Positions 34,285-42,664 of a stretch of 64,000 bases of DNA are shown piece by piece. Position 1 is the first letter of the stretch. The number at the start of each line of letters is the position of its first letter. Position numbers and translations under genes: made by a program. The notes beneath the pieces were generated by a model, which was given only the letters and a program-made list of their open reading frames with translations, had not been told where the DNA came from and did not search any database. The stretch comes from an uncultured Oscillibacter sp. (GTDB taxonomy: Bacteria; Bacillota; Clostridia; Oscillospirales; Oscillospiraceae), in the NCBI GenBank assembly GCA_910578935.1, contig CAJTSM010000012.1, positions 12,955 through 76,954 of the forward strand. Direction: 5' to 3'.

Positions 34285-34788
34285 TTACTGCACACCCATC
34301 ATTGCCAGAATGACGCGCATAATGACAAGGCTCAGCGCCGCGTCAAAGAGGCAGACCAGGATCATCAACGGATGCCATTTTTTGTTGGAGCCGGTTACCA
34401 GCACGATGCGGGCGTAATGGCCGATCAGAGTGCCCATCAAGATGCAGGCGGGCAGCATCATGGAGGCCTGGCCCAGGGTCAGCGCGCCGGCCTCATACAT
34501 GCAAGCCGCAGTGGCGCATCCGGAGGCCTTGGCAAAGAATGCGGAAATCAGCACCGCAAACGCTTCGCCAGGCAGTCCGAACAGGCCCATCACCGGGGAC
34601 ATGACAATGCCCAGCAGATCCATCAGGCCGGTTTCCCGCAGGATGTAGACCAGCACGTAACCCAGAATCATAGCGGGAGTGATATTCTCAATGCCGACTT
34701 TGAAACCCTTGGCGCAGCCTTTCAGAAAGATGTCGACGATGGAAGGTTTCTGCTTTGCCGGGACGGCGGCTGTTTTCTGTTCGCTCAT
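34285..34788 (-). CDS. YjiG-like nucleoside-recognition (Gate) domain membrane protein
   Basis: 167 residues, four to five hydrophobic segments, with the Gate-domain pattern IENITPAMILGYVLVYIL and LGIVMSPVMGLFGLPGEAFAVL, shared with spore maturation protein B and YjiG. Its partner (34804) is the YjiH-like half, matching the E. coli yjiH-yjiG pair that sits beside a peptidase gene, just as here an M20 peptidase follows. Probably half of a two-component amino-acid or peptide transporter. Confidence 0.75.
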   Translation of the reverse strand: MSEQKTAAVPAKQKPSIVDIFLKGCAKGFKVGIENITPAMILGYVLVYILRETGLMDLLGIVMSPVMGLFGLPGEAFAVLISAFFAKASGCATAACMYEAGALTLGQASMMLPACILMGTLIGHYARIVLVTGSNKKWHPLMILVCLFDAALSLVIMRVILAMMGVQ

Positions 34789-34803
34789 TTCCTATTCCTC
34801 CTT

Positions 34804-35445
34804 TTACGCTTTGGTTTTCTTCAGCTTCAGTACCAGGCGGACGATATTCGCCCCCACCAGCTTGCAGACAAACATAATCACGATACAGGGGCCCAGAGCT
34901 ACCGGGCAGATGGCCACCAGAGGCGCTCCGCCGGTGATGGTATTGTTGATGCATGCGGAGCCCGCGTACTGATACGCTGTGAAGATGGTCCGTTCATCGT
35001 CGGTGATGTCCCCGGCATCGTAGAGGTCTTTTGTCATAACTGCCGCCACGTCGGAGCCGGTGAAGCTGGAGACAAAGGCAATGCCGCACTTGCCGGGGAT
35101 ACCCATCAGCGGCCGGAGCAGGGGGCGAAACAACACGTCCGACGCCTTGAAGGCGCCCAGCTCTTCAAATACTGCCAGCAGTCCGCAGAAGAACATAACC
35201 GGGGGAATCAGGTTGAAGCCCGCCATGAAACCGTCTTTGGCGCCGGTGCCGCCGGAACCAATCAAATTCGCGCCGGTGTCGCCAATCTTGCCGAAGGAGC
35301 CGGACAGGTTGGTGAAGTCCAGTACCTTGATGGGTCCCTCCGCCGTGCGAAATGCCCCTGACAGGACCAGGATCAAGAAGATCAGGGCAATCCACGCGCC
35401 AATTCCAATTTCTTCTCTCTGAGCCTTCTCTTTGGTGTTTTCCAT
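34804..35445 (-). CDS. YjiH-like nucleoside-recognition (Gate) domain membrane protein
   Basis: 213 residues, about six membrane segments: IGAWIALIFLILVLSGAF at the start, then NLIPPVMFFCGLLAVFEELGAF and AFVSSFTGSDVAAVM (Gate-domain elements). It is 15 nt from the YjiG-like gene, with which it likely forms a complex. RBS GGAGGAAT. The pair lies between the M20 peptidase and the lyase, implying import of the substrate or export of a product. Confidence 0.75.
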   Translation of the reverse strand: MENTKEKAQREEIGIGAWIALIFLILVLSGAFRTAEGPIKVLDFTNLSGSFGKIGDTGANLIGSGGTGAKDGFMAGFNLIPPVMFFCGLLAVFEELGAFKASDVLFRPLLRPLMGIPGKCGIAFVSSFTGSDVAAVMTKDLYDAGDITDDERTIFTAYQYAGSACINNTITGGAPLVAICPVALGPCIVIMFVCKLVGANIVRLVLKLKKTKA

Positions 35446-35465
35446 TTTATATTCCTCCTTATCAA

Positions 35466-36647
35466 CTATTCCTTCATGAAATCGTCCCGCAGCGTCGCGG
35501 CGGCACAGGCGGCCAGAACGCAGCGCTGGTAAAACGACTCCACATCGGCGTATTCATCCGGCGTGTGATTTCCCTCCCCGCGGGGACCCATGCCGCATAC
35601 CGTAGGGACGCCGCAGGACACGGTAATGCCGGAATCCGACAAGCTGCCGGACCGGAAGCAGCCGATTTCGCCAAAACCGGTGTCTGCCGCCGTTTGTTTT
35701 AAGTGCTCAAACAGTGCCATCACGCCGCTGGTGGTGTCCATGCACTGCATGACGCGGCTGAGATCCAGTTCCGCAGTGGTGTCCGGGACGGTACTGTGAT
35801 TTGTAGCTTTTTGAAGAATGCCGAAGATCTCCTGCCCAACCGCCATAGTTTGAAAGCGGACGCCGATCCGGATGGCGCAGGCGTCCGGAATGGTGTTTTC
35901 TCCAAGGCCGCCGCTGACCATGCCGCAGTTGATGAGCCGTCCCCGGGGAATATCGTTTTGCGCTTCGATCTCCACAATTTTGTGGGCGGCCTCCAGCACC
36001 GCCGAACGGCCCTTTTCCGGGGCAATGCCGGAATGGGAGGCCACGCCGTGGACCAGAATGCTTACCGGGCCGCCGCCGCTGCGGCCTACTACAAAGCGGT
36101 TGTCCATGTACCCGGTTTCAAAGTTGAATGCCGCCAGAGCTCCCTCCGCTTCCTTGGCGAAGAGTTCCTTGGTGTTGGAGAACATATGAAGGTTTTCCTC
36201 ATCCCCGGCGAAGATAAGCTTGATAGGCCGCTCCCGCCAGCCGGCTGCCGCCAGGGCCTTTACGATATACAGCGCCATAATCAAGCCGGGCTTCATGTCC
36301 AAAACGCCGGGGCCGTGGGCCATGCCGTTCCCGTCAATGCGGAAGGGGTTCTCCTTGGCCGCGCCTTCTTTAAACACGGTGTCCATATGCCCGATGAGCA
36401 GGAGGGGAGCTTTGCCGCTCTCCATATTCCACTCGCCGATCAGCATGTCTCCGGCGTTTTCCATGGGGATGGTCCGGGTTTGGATGCCCGCCGCCTCCAT
36501 CTCCCGGCGCAGAATGCCGCAGACCTGATTTACACCGTCGATCTGACGGCTGCCGCTCTCCGTGTTTACCAGTTTTTCCCACAGGGCCAGCATAGGCTGG
36601 CGCTGCCCGTCGATGTACCGGCGGAGTTGCTCATAAATTCGCTCCAT
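35466..36647 (-). CDS. M20 family metallopeptidase (carboxypeptidase G2-like)
   Basis: 393 residues. Zinc-ligand and catalytic motifs seen: IGHMDTVF (His and Asp around 87-89), GPGVLDMKPG (bridging Asp around 117), and DEEN (catalytic Glu pair around 149). The dimerisation lid has VHGVASHSG with the conserved His. No signal peptide, so it is cytosolic. It probably hydrolyses dipeptides or N-acyl amino acids to feed the lyase at 32349. RBS GAGGAT upstream of ATG. Confidence 0.85.
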   Translation of the reverse strand: MERIYEQLRRYIDGQRQPMLALWEKLVNTESGSRQIDGVNQVCGILRREMEAAGIQTRTIPMENAGDMLIGEWNMESGKAPLLLIGHMDTVFKEGAAKENPFRIDGNGMAHGPGVLDMKPGLIMALYIVKALAAAGWRERPIKLIFAGDEENLHMFSNTKELFAKEAEGALAAFNFETGYMDNRFVVGRSGGGPVSILVHGVASHSGIAPEKGRSAVLEAAHKIVEIEAQNDIPRGRLINCGMVSGGLGENTIPDACAIRIGVRFQTMAVGQEIFGILQKATNHSTVPDTTAELDLSRVMQCMDTTSGVMALFEHLKQTAADTGFGEIGCFRSGSLSDSGITVSCGVPTVCGMGPRGEGNHTPDEYADVESFYQRCVLAACAAATLRDDFMKE

Positions 36648-36669
36648 AGTTATCCTCCTCTATTTTCGC

Positions 36670-37839
36670 TTACAGCATGTTCGCCACAAAACCGGCGATC
36701 AGCACGGAGGCGATCGTGACCGTGACGAAACCCGCTGTCAGCATTTTGGGCAGTAAGTAATTCAGAATGGCCGCCTTTTCCCGGTCATTCCGGCCAATGG
36801 CCTCAGAAATCTCCTGGGGGATCAGCATCGTGGTGGGGAAGCCGAAGGTACAGGAAATTCCAAGGGAAACCGCCAGGCCGAAAGGAATCTTCAGCAGCTT
36901 TCCGGCGACAAAGCCTACGGCTGCGGTGCCTGCCACGCCCAGCAGCGCCGCCGCCAGGAGAGGAACCAGCACGCCGGCCATTTGCTGAGGCGTTGTGGCG
37001 GCAAGGTTGGAAAAGATCAGGATGGTTACAAAAAATGTAATCAGGCCGCTGGACTGAGTTTTTGTCAGAATGCCTTTTTCCAGGAAGCCCAGGAAAAAGA
37101 ACAGCGCTCCCATGACCAGGCAGAGCACGAAGTAGTGAACTGCGCCTCCGGTCAGCTTTGCCGTACAGTTGGCGATGACCGCTACAATGCCCAGCTTTGC
37201 CAGATATACGGAAGGCCGGGCAAAGGGGGACGGCAGTTCCAGAGGCTTCCGCTTTTTTTGACCGGCGGCGTCCTGGGGCGGTTCGCTGTATTGAGCAACC
37301 AGCTCCGGCTCCTCCCGGAAGCGCAGAGCCGTGCGCCGGAGAAACAAGGAGGCAATGGGCACGCCGATGAATTTCTGCGTGACATAGAGGACAATGCAGA
37401 AGGTTTCGGCCAGCTCCAGTCCCTTATCTTTCAGCGTGGTCGTCATGATCAGGGTGGCCGCGCTGCCTCCGGCGAAGATGGGTGCTCCGGCCACTGCCAG
37501 ATCCATCCCCATGACAGGCCCGCCCAGCAGAATGATGGCCGCAACGGAGCCCATAACACAGCAGAGGGAGATGACAACGACTTTCCACTGCCGTTTGAGC
37601 TCCGGGAAGTCAATGGTGGTGCCCAGGGAGACAATCAGAATTCCCGCGATGAGGTTGCCAAAGCCACTGATTTGGGCATCCTCAATCAATGTTGCCGGCA
37701 GGGCTCCGCTCCAAAAGCCAGCCAGAAGGATGACTGCGATCCCCAGCACGGTGGAGAAAACCGCTTTGGTTTTTTGCGCAATCAGTTCGCCTGCCGCGTA
37801 TACGCAAAACAGAACTGTCAGCGCCGCAATTCCCGTCAT
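36670..37839 (-). CDS. Multi-pass membrane transporter (DUF3100- or GltS-like)
   Basis: 389 residues, around ten transmembrane helices, with a cytosolic loop (about 175-215) rich in Pro, Gln and Lys. Two half-repeats are suggested by GNLIAGILIVSLGTTID and SLGISCTFGFPTTMLIPQE. The Gly-rich PIFAGGSAATLIMTTTLKDKGLE resembles re-entrant loops of ion-coupled transporters. First gene of the operon behind a LysR-type site. Exact family is uncertain; amino-acid uptake is inferred from context. Confidence 0.65.
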   Translation of the reverse strand: MTGIAALTVLFCVYAAGELIAQKTKAVFSTVLGIAVILLAGFWSGALPATLIEDAQISGFGNLIAGILIVSLGTTIDFPELKRQWKVVVISLCCVMGSVAAIILLGGPVMGMDLAVAGAPIFAGGSAATLIMTTTLKDKGLELAETFCIVLYVTQKFIGVPIASLFLRRTALRFREEPELVAQYSEPPQDAAGQKKRKPLELPSPFARPSVYLAKLGIVAVIANCTAKLTGGAVHYFVLCLVMGALFFFLGFLEKGILTKTQSSGLITFFVTILIFSNLAATTPQQMAGVLVPLLAAALLGVAGTAAVGFVAGKLLKIPFGLAVSLGISCTFGFPTTMLIPQEISEAIGRNDREKAAILNYLLPKMLTAGFVTVTIASVLIAGFVANML

Positions 37840-37870
37840 GTTTCATCCCGTCCTTTCGTTTGATGGGTTT

Positions 37871-37928
37871 ATTGTATCGGGAGAATTTCGGGATTGTCTA
37901 AGCTGAAAAAGTTATAGCCCGGTTATAA
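37871..37928 (-). promoter_or_regulatory. Promoter and LysR-type site of the transporter-lyase operon
   Basis: Minus strand: TAGACA (37895-37900), 18 nt, TACAAT (37871-37876). Upstream lies the inverted repeat TTATA-N7-TATAA (37912-37928), at about -50 to -65 from the likely transcription start, the usual position of a LysR-type activator box. Confidence 0.55.
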
Positions 37929-37985
37929 ATAGAAGGAATGGCAGTTTTGTATAAGTATAGCAGGGAGTTTTTGTGCGTTCGGCAC

Positions 37986-38020
37986 AAAAAATGACGCCCT
38001 GTACGGTTTCGTACAGGGCG
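37986..38020 (-). terminator. Terminator of the lysR-type gene
   Basis: Stem ACGCCCTGTAC / GTACAGGGCG with a 6-nt loop; the minus-strand reading ends in a T-run (complement of AAAAAA at 37986-37991). Confidence 0.75.
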
Positions 38021-38053
38021 CCTTCAGCCGGGCGGAGCGGTTTTTCGTCAAAA

Positions 38054-38965
38054 TTACAGAGAAAGAGGGTATAATTTTTGGAGCATGGAGACGAAGTCCT
38101 TTGCCTCTTCGCTGAGAGTTTCCCGCTTCCTCTGGAGCACTCCGGTGGTGATCTGAATTTTGCAGTTTCGAATGGGAATGGTGCGGATGCCATAGGCGGA
38201 AAAGTCGGCGGCGCTCAGTCCGGGGCCGAAACGGAAAGCGTCCGTGGCGTGGAGGAGGGAGAGAATGGCAGCGCTGTCGTTGACATACACGACCCGGGTA
38301 AAATTGGTCAAGCGGACGCCGTCAATCTCCAGATAGTGGGTCAGATTAGAGAAGTAATCATCCGGGCGGCGGACAAACGGGTATTGCAGCAGCTCCTGGA
38401 TGGTCACCTCATCCCGGTTGTAAAGGGGATGGGCGGGACCCAGGTTGGCGTACCAGGTGTCCATGCCGAGGACATGCAGCTCAATCCCCTTGAAATTGAT
38501 GGTATGGCGGAGCTCTTTCAGCTGCACCTGATTGCTCATGACAAAACCGATGTCCGCTTCACCGCTTTCCACCATCTCAATGACGCGGTACATCCGTTCT
38601 TCCGACAGCTTAATCGAGATGGATTCCGTCCGGTGGCGGCTGTAGAATTCGCTCATCAGACGGCCCATTGTGATGATGGGGTAGGAGGCGACGGAAAGAA
38701 TCCGGGGGGCCTCTTTGACCGCCAGGCCTTCAATCAGCTCCATCTGGTTTAAAATAGTACGGCTGTATTGGTAGAGCTTTTTCCCGTCTTCCGTCAGTTC
38801 CACGCCCCGGTTGGTACGGTAGAAAATGTTTACCTTGAGTTCGCTTTCCAGGTTGCTGATGGCTTTGCTGAGGTTAGGCTGCGTGGCGAAGAGCTTTTCC
38901 GCCGCTTTGTTGAAGCTGCCTTGGTCCGCGACGGCCATAAAATAGATCAGCTGCTGAAGCTGCAT
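38054..38965 (-). CDS. LysR family transcriptional regulator
   Basis: 303 residues. N-terminal winged helix-turn-helix (MAVADQGSFNKAAEKLFATQ...LSKAISNLESEL, the first 45 residues) and LysR substrate-binding domain (RILSVASYPIITMGRLMSEFY, GEADIGFVMSN). RBS GAGGGGAGGATTGCC. Located upstream of the transporter-peptidase-lyase operon on the same strand, with its own terminator; a LysR-type box precedes that operon. It probably activates the operon in response to the amino acid or peptide. Confidence 0.9.
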   Translation of the reverse strand: MQLQQLIYFMAVADQGSFNKAAEKLFATQPNLSKAISNLESELKVNIFYRTNRGVELTEDGKKLYQYSRTILNQMELIEGLAVKEAPRILSVASYPIITMGRLMSEFYSRHRTESISIKLSEERMYRVIEMVESGEADIGFVMSNQVQLKELRHTINFKGIELHVLGMDTWYANLGPAHPLYNRDEVTIQELLQYPFVRRPDDYFSNLTHYLEIDGVRLTNFTRVVYVNDSAAILSLLHATDAFRFGPGLSAADFSAYGIRTIPIRNCKIQITTGVLQRKRETLSEEAKDFVSMLQKLYPLSL

Positions 38966-38995
38966 GGCAATCCTCCCCTCATTGTGCGGAAAATT

Positions 38996-39035
38996 CTTTG
39001 AATGTTATTATAATTCAAAGGGTGGAATTTTTCAA
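38996..39035 (-). promoter_or_regulatory. Autoregulated promoter of the lysR-type gene
   Basis: Minus strand: TTGAAA (39030-39035), 17 nt, TATAAT (39007-39012). A 25-bp palindrome with arms CTTTGAAT/ATTCAAAG (38996-39020) encloses the -10 hexamer, suited to autorepression. Confidence 0.7.
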
Positions 39036-39095
39036 GGAGGCGATTTCCAAGCCTGAGAGGCCAAAGCCGGCGGTCCTGTGCGCAAAAGGGCCGGG

Positions 39096-39131
39096 ACGAA
39101 AAGGACGGCGGGGGATGTAAGCCCCCGCCGT
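39096..39131 (-). terminator. Terminator of the SDR-RraA operon
   Basis: Stem GGCGGGGG (39107-39114) / CCCCCGCC (39122-39129) extended by AC/GT; minus-strand reading continues CCTTTTCG. Confidence 0.6.
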
Positions 39132-39191
39132 TCTGCCGTCCGGTTTCCCGCCGGAATCTCAGCGGAAAAGGCATCCGGTTTTATTCTTCGT

Positions 39192-40124
39192 TTATAAGGC
39201 CGACTGCGTGTCGTTGGGATCCCCGTTGCGGGCCAGGCTGTACTCCTTGCTCCAGTCCAAGTTGCGGTATTTCTCCGCTGCGGGCTCGTTTTGGATGTAG
39301 TCCATCAGCAAGTCCAGCATTTCCGTGGACCAGGTGTTTTTGTCGATCTGGGCTGTGGTAAACCGGTTGGCGGTGATCATGTCAAAGCCGAACATATCTT
39401 TTACCTGGGTTTTGGCGCCGCCCTCCACAACATCGGCAACCATTTGAGGGGGGATAAACAGGACGCCGCCGCTGCATCCGTACACAATGTCGCCGGGGAG
39501 GCAGACGGCTGCTTCCTGCCCGGAACCGATGCGCACAGGGGCGTTCATGCTCAGCATGGCGAACTCCCGAATGGGAGTGGGATCAATTCCACGGTAGTAG
39601 ACCTGTACGTCCGGGACTTTGCGCATTTGCTCCACATCGCGTATTCCACCCCAGATAACCGCCCCTCCGGTGCCGGTTTTGCTTTTTAGAGCGGTCGTCA
39701 GATTCCCTCCCAGGAAGGTGCCCTTGTGGATCTTGTCATACATATCCACCACCAGAACATCCCTGGAGGAGAGGCTGTCGATGACCCATTGGTTGGGCGT
39801 ACCGCTAAAACCCTGGCTGGAGGCAATGGCGCAGGTAGCTGAATAATAGTCGGGCCTGGTGGGAACATAGGCCGCAGTCAGTGCGCGGCCCACCAGTTTG
39901 CGGCCGACGGAGCCGTCCTCATGAAATTCTGGGTGAAGGGCGGACATGGCGATAAACTGATGCTCATATCCCGCCACAAAAATGGGCTTCCAGACTTCTT
40001 CCAGCGTCATATGATACAGGGCGTCCAGATATTTGTCCGGGACCTTTGGGCGGCCGTCTTCCGAGCGCTCCCCCTTCCATTCCGGCGTAATTGCTATAAT
40101 ATCTTCCCGATGATTGAAGCGCAT
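39192..40124 (-). CDS. RraA / HMG-aldolase-like family protein
   Basis: 310 residues from ATG 40124 behind CGGAGGTAATC (an upstream in-frame ATG at 40190 has no RBS). The RraA fold signature is GGNLTTALKS followed by GAVIWGGIRDVEQM (Arg-Asp pair that binds the metal-substrate complex) and a late PGDIVYGCSGGVLFIPP. The family includes 4-hydroxy-4-methyl-2-oxoglutarate/oxaloacetate aldolases and decarboxylases as well as RNase E inhibitors. It is longer than the usual 160-230 residues, with about 80 extra N-terminal residues. Placed after an SDR, so it probably cleaves a keto acid. Confidence 0.7.
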   Translation of the reverse strand: MRFNHREDIIAITPEWKGERSEDGRPKVPDKYLDALYHMTLEEVWKPIFVAGYEHQFIAMSALHPEFHEDGSVGRKLVGRALTAAYVPTRPDYYSATCAIASSQGFSGTPNQWVIDSLSSRDVLVVDMYDKIHKGTFLGGNLTTALKSKTGTGGAVIWGGIRDVEQMRKVPDVQVYYRGIDPTPIREFAMLSMNAPVRIGSGQEAAVCLPGDIVYGCSGGVLFIPPQMVADVVEGGAKTQVKDMFGFDMITANRFTTAQIDKNTWSTEMLDLLMDYIQNEPAAEKYRNLDWSKEYSLARNGDPNDTQSAL

Positions 40125-40164
40125 GATACGATTACCTCCGTCGCTTGATTCCCCCTTTAGGGGC

Positions 40165-40917
40165 TCAAAATCCCTTGCCGCCGTCAACAAAAATATTCTG
40201 GCCGGTCATGTATCTGCTCTCTTCAGAGGCCAGGTAGACTGCGATCCCGGCAAGATCACAGGGCTGTCCAATGTATTTCATGGGAATCAAATTGCGGACC
40301 CGCTGGTCATACGCGGGGTCCGACAGAGCTTCGGAATTTCGATCCGTACGAATCGCCCCGGGAGCCAAGTTGTTTACCGTCACGCCGTCGCCTGCCAGAA
40401 TGTTGGATAGGGACAGGCAGACGTTGTAAAGGGCCATTTTGCTGGCGGCGTATATAAGCATTTCCTCATGGGGCTTTTTCTGCTGTACGCTGCCGACGGT
40501 AATGACCCTCCCCCATCCTCGGGCCTGCATCTCCGGAACGAACAGCTGAAGGAGTTTGACGGAAGACCTGAAATTTGTGTTGATTTGAAGGTCGAATTCC
40601 TCATCGGTAATATCCGTCCATCTACGGCGCAGTTCCACGGAGGCGTTTAAAAAGAGGATGCCGGCGGAAAGCCCCAACTTCTGAACCTGGCTGTACACCC
40701 CGTTGGCGCCGTCTCGGTCCGAGAGATCGGCGTAGACGGCGTAATGCCTTGCGCCCATGCGTTTCAAGATGGTCAGAGTTTCCTCCGCGGCGGCGCAGGG
40801 TTTGCGGCAGTGCATAATGACGTCCGCCCCCTGTTCCGCCAGAGCGAGAAGAATGGCGCGGCCGATTCCGCGGCTGGAGCCGGTGACCAGAGCGGTTTTT
40901 CCGTGCAAATCAAACAT
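40165..40917 (-). CDS. SDR family oxidoreductase (FabG-like)
   Basis: 250 residues from ATG 40917 behind AGGAGGTCC. TGSSRGIG cofactor motif (around 12-19), a LNAS substitution for the usual NNAG (around 87), GSVQ for the Ser region, YAASKMAL (catalytic Tyr-x3-Lys) and YMTGQNIFVDGG at the end. It lies 40 nt upstream of the RraA-like gene, forming a two-gene operon. Its promoter carries a 15-bp palindrome shared with the TRAP operon, linking it to the IclR regulator at 45224. Confidence 0.85.
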   Translation of the reverse strand: MFDLHGKTALVTGSSRGIGRAILLALAEQGADVIMHCRKPCAAAEETLTILKRMGARHYAVYADLSDRDGANGVYSQVQKLGLSAGILFLNASVELRRRWTDITDEEFDLQINTNFRSSVKLLQLFVPEMQARGWGRVITVGSVQQKKPHEEMLIYAASKMALYNVCLSLSNILAGDGVTVNNLAPGAIRTDRNSEALSDPAYDQRVRNLIPMKYIGQPCDLAGIAVYLASEESRYMTGQNIFVDGGKGF

Positions 40918-40963
40918 AAAGGACCTCCTATCATCGAAAAATAGGGGTATTATTTCGAAAAGT

Positions 40964-41011
40964 ATTATTCTCCTAATCCAATCGGAAGTCAATGAGTTTC
41001 ATATTATGAAA
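40964..41011 (-). promoter_or_regulatory. Promoter of the SDR-RraA operon with shared palindrome
   Basis: Minus strand: TTGACT (40987-40992), 17 nt, AATAAT (40964-40969). TTTCATATTATGAAA (40997-41011) lies 4 nt upstream of the -35. The TRAP operon promoter has the same palindrome 4 nt upstream of its -35. Confidence 0.65.
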
Positions 41012-41032
41012 AATCAGAAGGCGGCGAGTCTG

Positions 41033-42376
41033 TCAGCTCCAGATGCGGTCATTGGAAAATTCCCGGTTCCACGTGTCTGTGGGCTCCCACATTCCGGGGA
41101 GATCGGGATTGATGTGCTGCCTAAGAAGGTCCTCATTCAGACTCTCAATGCCAAGCCCGGGGGCTTCAGGAACCTTGATAAAACCGTTTTCAATCAGCGG
41201 CTGCGGAAGTCCGTTGACCATCCGGCTCCACCAGGGGACATCCACCGAGTGATACTCCAGAGCGAGAACGTTGTGCATGGCGGCGGCAGTATGAACGGCG
41301 GCCATGCAGGCGATGGGGCTTTCCGCCATGTGGATTGCCACGGCTACGCCGTGGTCGTCGGCAATATCCGCGATTTTCTTCAGCTCAAGCGCGCCGCCGC
41401 AGGTGAGGATATCCGGATGGATGACGGACACGCCTCCGGCTTTTATCAGCTTTTCGTAGCCTTCTTTCAGATAAATATCCTCACCGGTGCAGATTGGAAC
41501 ACAGGTGGAGCTGCGCAGGCGGACGTAGTGATCGGTATAGATCCAAGGGGCAAGATCTTCCACCCAGGCCAGGTTGTACGCTTCCATCCGGCGGCAGAAC
41601 CGGATACAGCTCTCCAGGCCGACGTGTCCGAAATGGTCCACCGCGAGAGGGACGTCGTAGCCGATCACTTCCCGCACCTGGCGGACATAGTCTTCCAGAT
41701 AGTCCAGCCCTTTTTCCGTGATTTGAATGCCGGTGAACGGATGCGCGGTGGTGACGATCTGATAACTTTTTTGGTGCCGCACCATGTCGGCGGTCACGCT
41801 GCCGCCCTGTGCGTTCAGCACGTGGGAAGCGTATGTTTTCATGTCGTCGATAAATCCCAGAGGAGCGCTGATGGCGCCGGGCTCATCCAGCAAGAGCCCG
41901 ATGCCAAGGTCCATTTTCAGGAAGGTGAACCCCATGTCCAAACGCTTTTTTAATGCCAGGCCCATGTCTTTTCCGCTGTGCTTGCCGTCTACGTCGGTGT
42001 CGGCGTAGACGCGGACCTTGTCGCGGAATTTTCCGCCGAGAAACTGGTAAAGGGGGACGCCATAAGCTTTGCCCGCCAGGTCCCAAAGCGCAATCTCCAC
42101 GCCGCTGACTCCGCCGCCTTGGCGGGAATCTCCGCCAAACTGTTTGATTTTGCGAAAAATCTTATCGACATTGCAGGGGTTTTCCCCTAAAATACGGCTT
42201 TTGAGCATGAGCGCGTATGTTTTGCTGGAGGCGTCGCGCACTTCACCGTATCCCTCGATGCCCTGATTGGTCATAAGTTTCATGATGGTGCATCTTTTGG
42301 GGGCGTCCGTAATATCCACGAATCTCATGTCGGTGATTTTCAGCTCGGAAGGGCAGGAATAGTTGTTAAAGCTCAT
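41033..42376 (-). CDS. Enolase-superfamily sugar-acid dehydratase (mandelate racemase family)
   Basis: 447 residues from ATG 42376 (AAGGAG 9 nt upstream; the ATG at 42385 abuts the RBS and is rejected). N-terminal capping domain, then a TIM barrel with FLKMDLG (second-strand Lys), metal ligands Asp in LAVDHFGH, Glu in WVEDL and Glu in TGEDI, and the C-terminal HPDILTCGG and AIHMAES carrying the Asp/His catalytic dyad. Similar to mannonate/galactonate-type dehydratases. Divergent from AraC, convergent with nothing. Expected product is a 2-keto-3-deoxy acid; exact sugar is unknown. Confidence 0.85.
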   Translation of the reverse strand: MSFNNYSCPSELKITDMRFVDITDAPKRCTIMKLMTNQGIEGYGEVRDASSKTYALMLKSRILGENPCNVDKIFRKIKQFGGDSRQGGGVSGVEIALWDLAGKAYGVPLYQFLGGKFRDKVRVYADTDVDGKHSGKDMGLALKKRLDMGFTFLKMDLGIGLLLDEPGAISAPLGFIDDMKTYASHVLNAQGGSVTADMVRHQKSYQIVTTAHPFTGIQITEKGLDYLEDYVRQVREVIGYDVPLAVDHFGHVGLESCIRFCRRMEAYNLAWVEDLAPWIYTDHYVRLRSSTCVPICTGEDIYLKEGYEKLIKAGGVSVIHPDILTCGGALELKKIADIADDHGVAVAIHMAESPIACMAAVHTAAAMHNVLALEYHSVDVPWWSRMVNGLPQPLIENGFIKVPEAPGLGIESLNEDLLRQHINPDLPGMWEPTDTWNREFSNDRIWS

Positions 42377-42472
42377 AACCGGCATCTCCTTATGTTGTTT
42401 TGTGCCTCTATTTTAAGCACAGTTCAAAGAAGCGCGCCACCGAAATGTTGCGGAAAACCTAAAAAATATTTC

Positions 42473-42500
42473 TTGATTCTGGCCGGGGATCCGGTATAAT
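42473..42500 (+). promoter_or_regulatory. Promoter of the araC-type gene
   Basis: TTGATT (42473-42478), 16 nt, TATAAT (42495-42500). It leaves a leader of about 158 nt before the GTG start. The 42377-42664 gap holds this promoter and presumably that of the divergent dehydratase. Confidence 0.6.
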
Positions 42501-42664
42501 CTATACCATCTCCAAAAAGGCGGGCGCAGTGCCCCGAAGCAAGAAAAGGGGACGGACGGCTTTCCGACCGGAAGGCGGAGGCTCTGCGTGTACGGACTGA
42601 AATTGCCGGCGTTTGTAAACAAAACTGAGAAAACAGGCATTTTCAAGGAGAAAGGAGACAAGAA

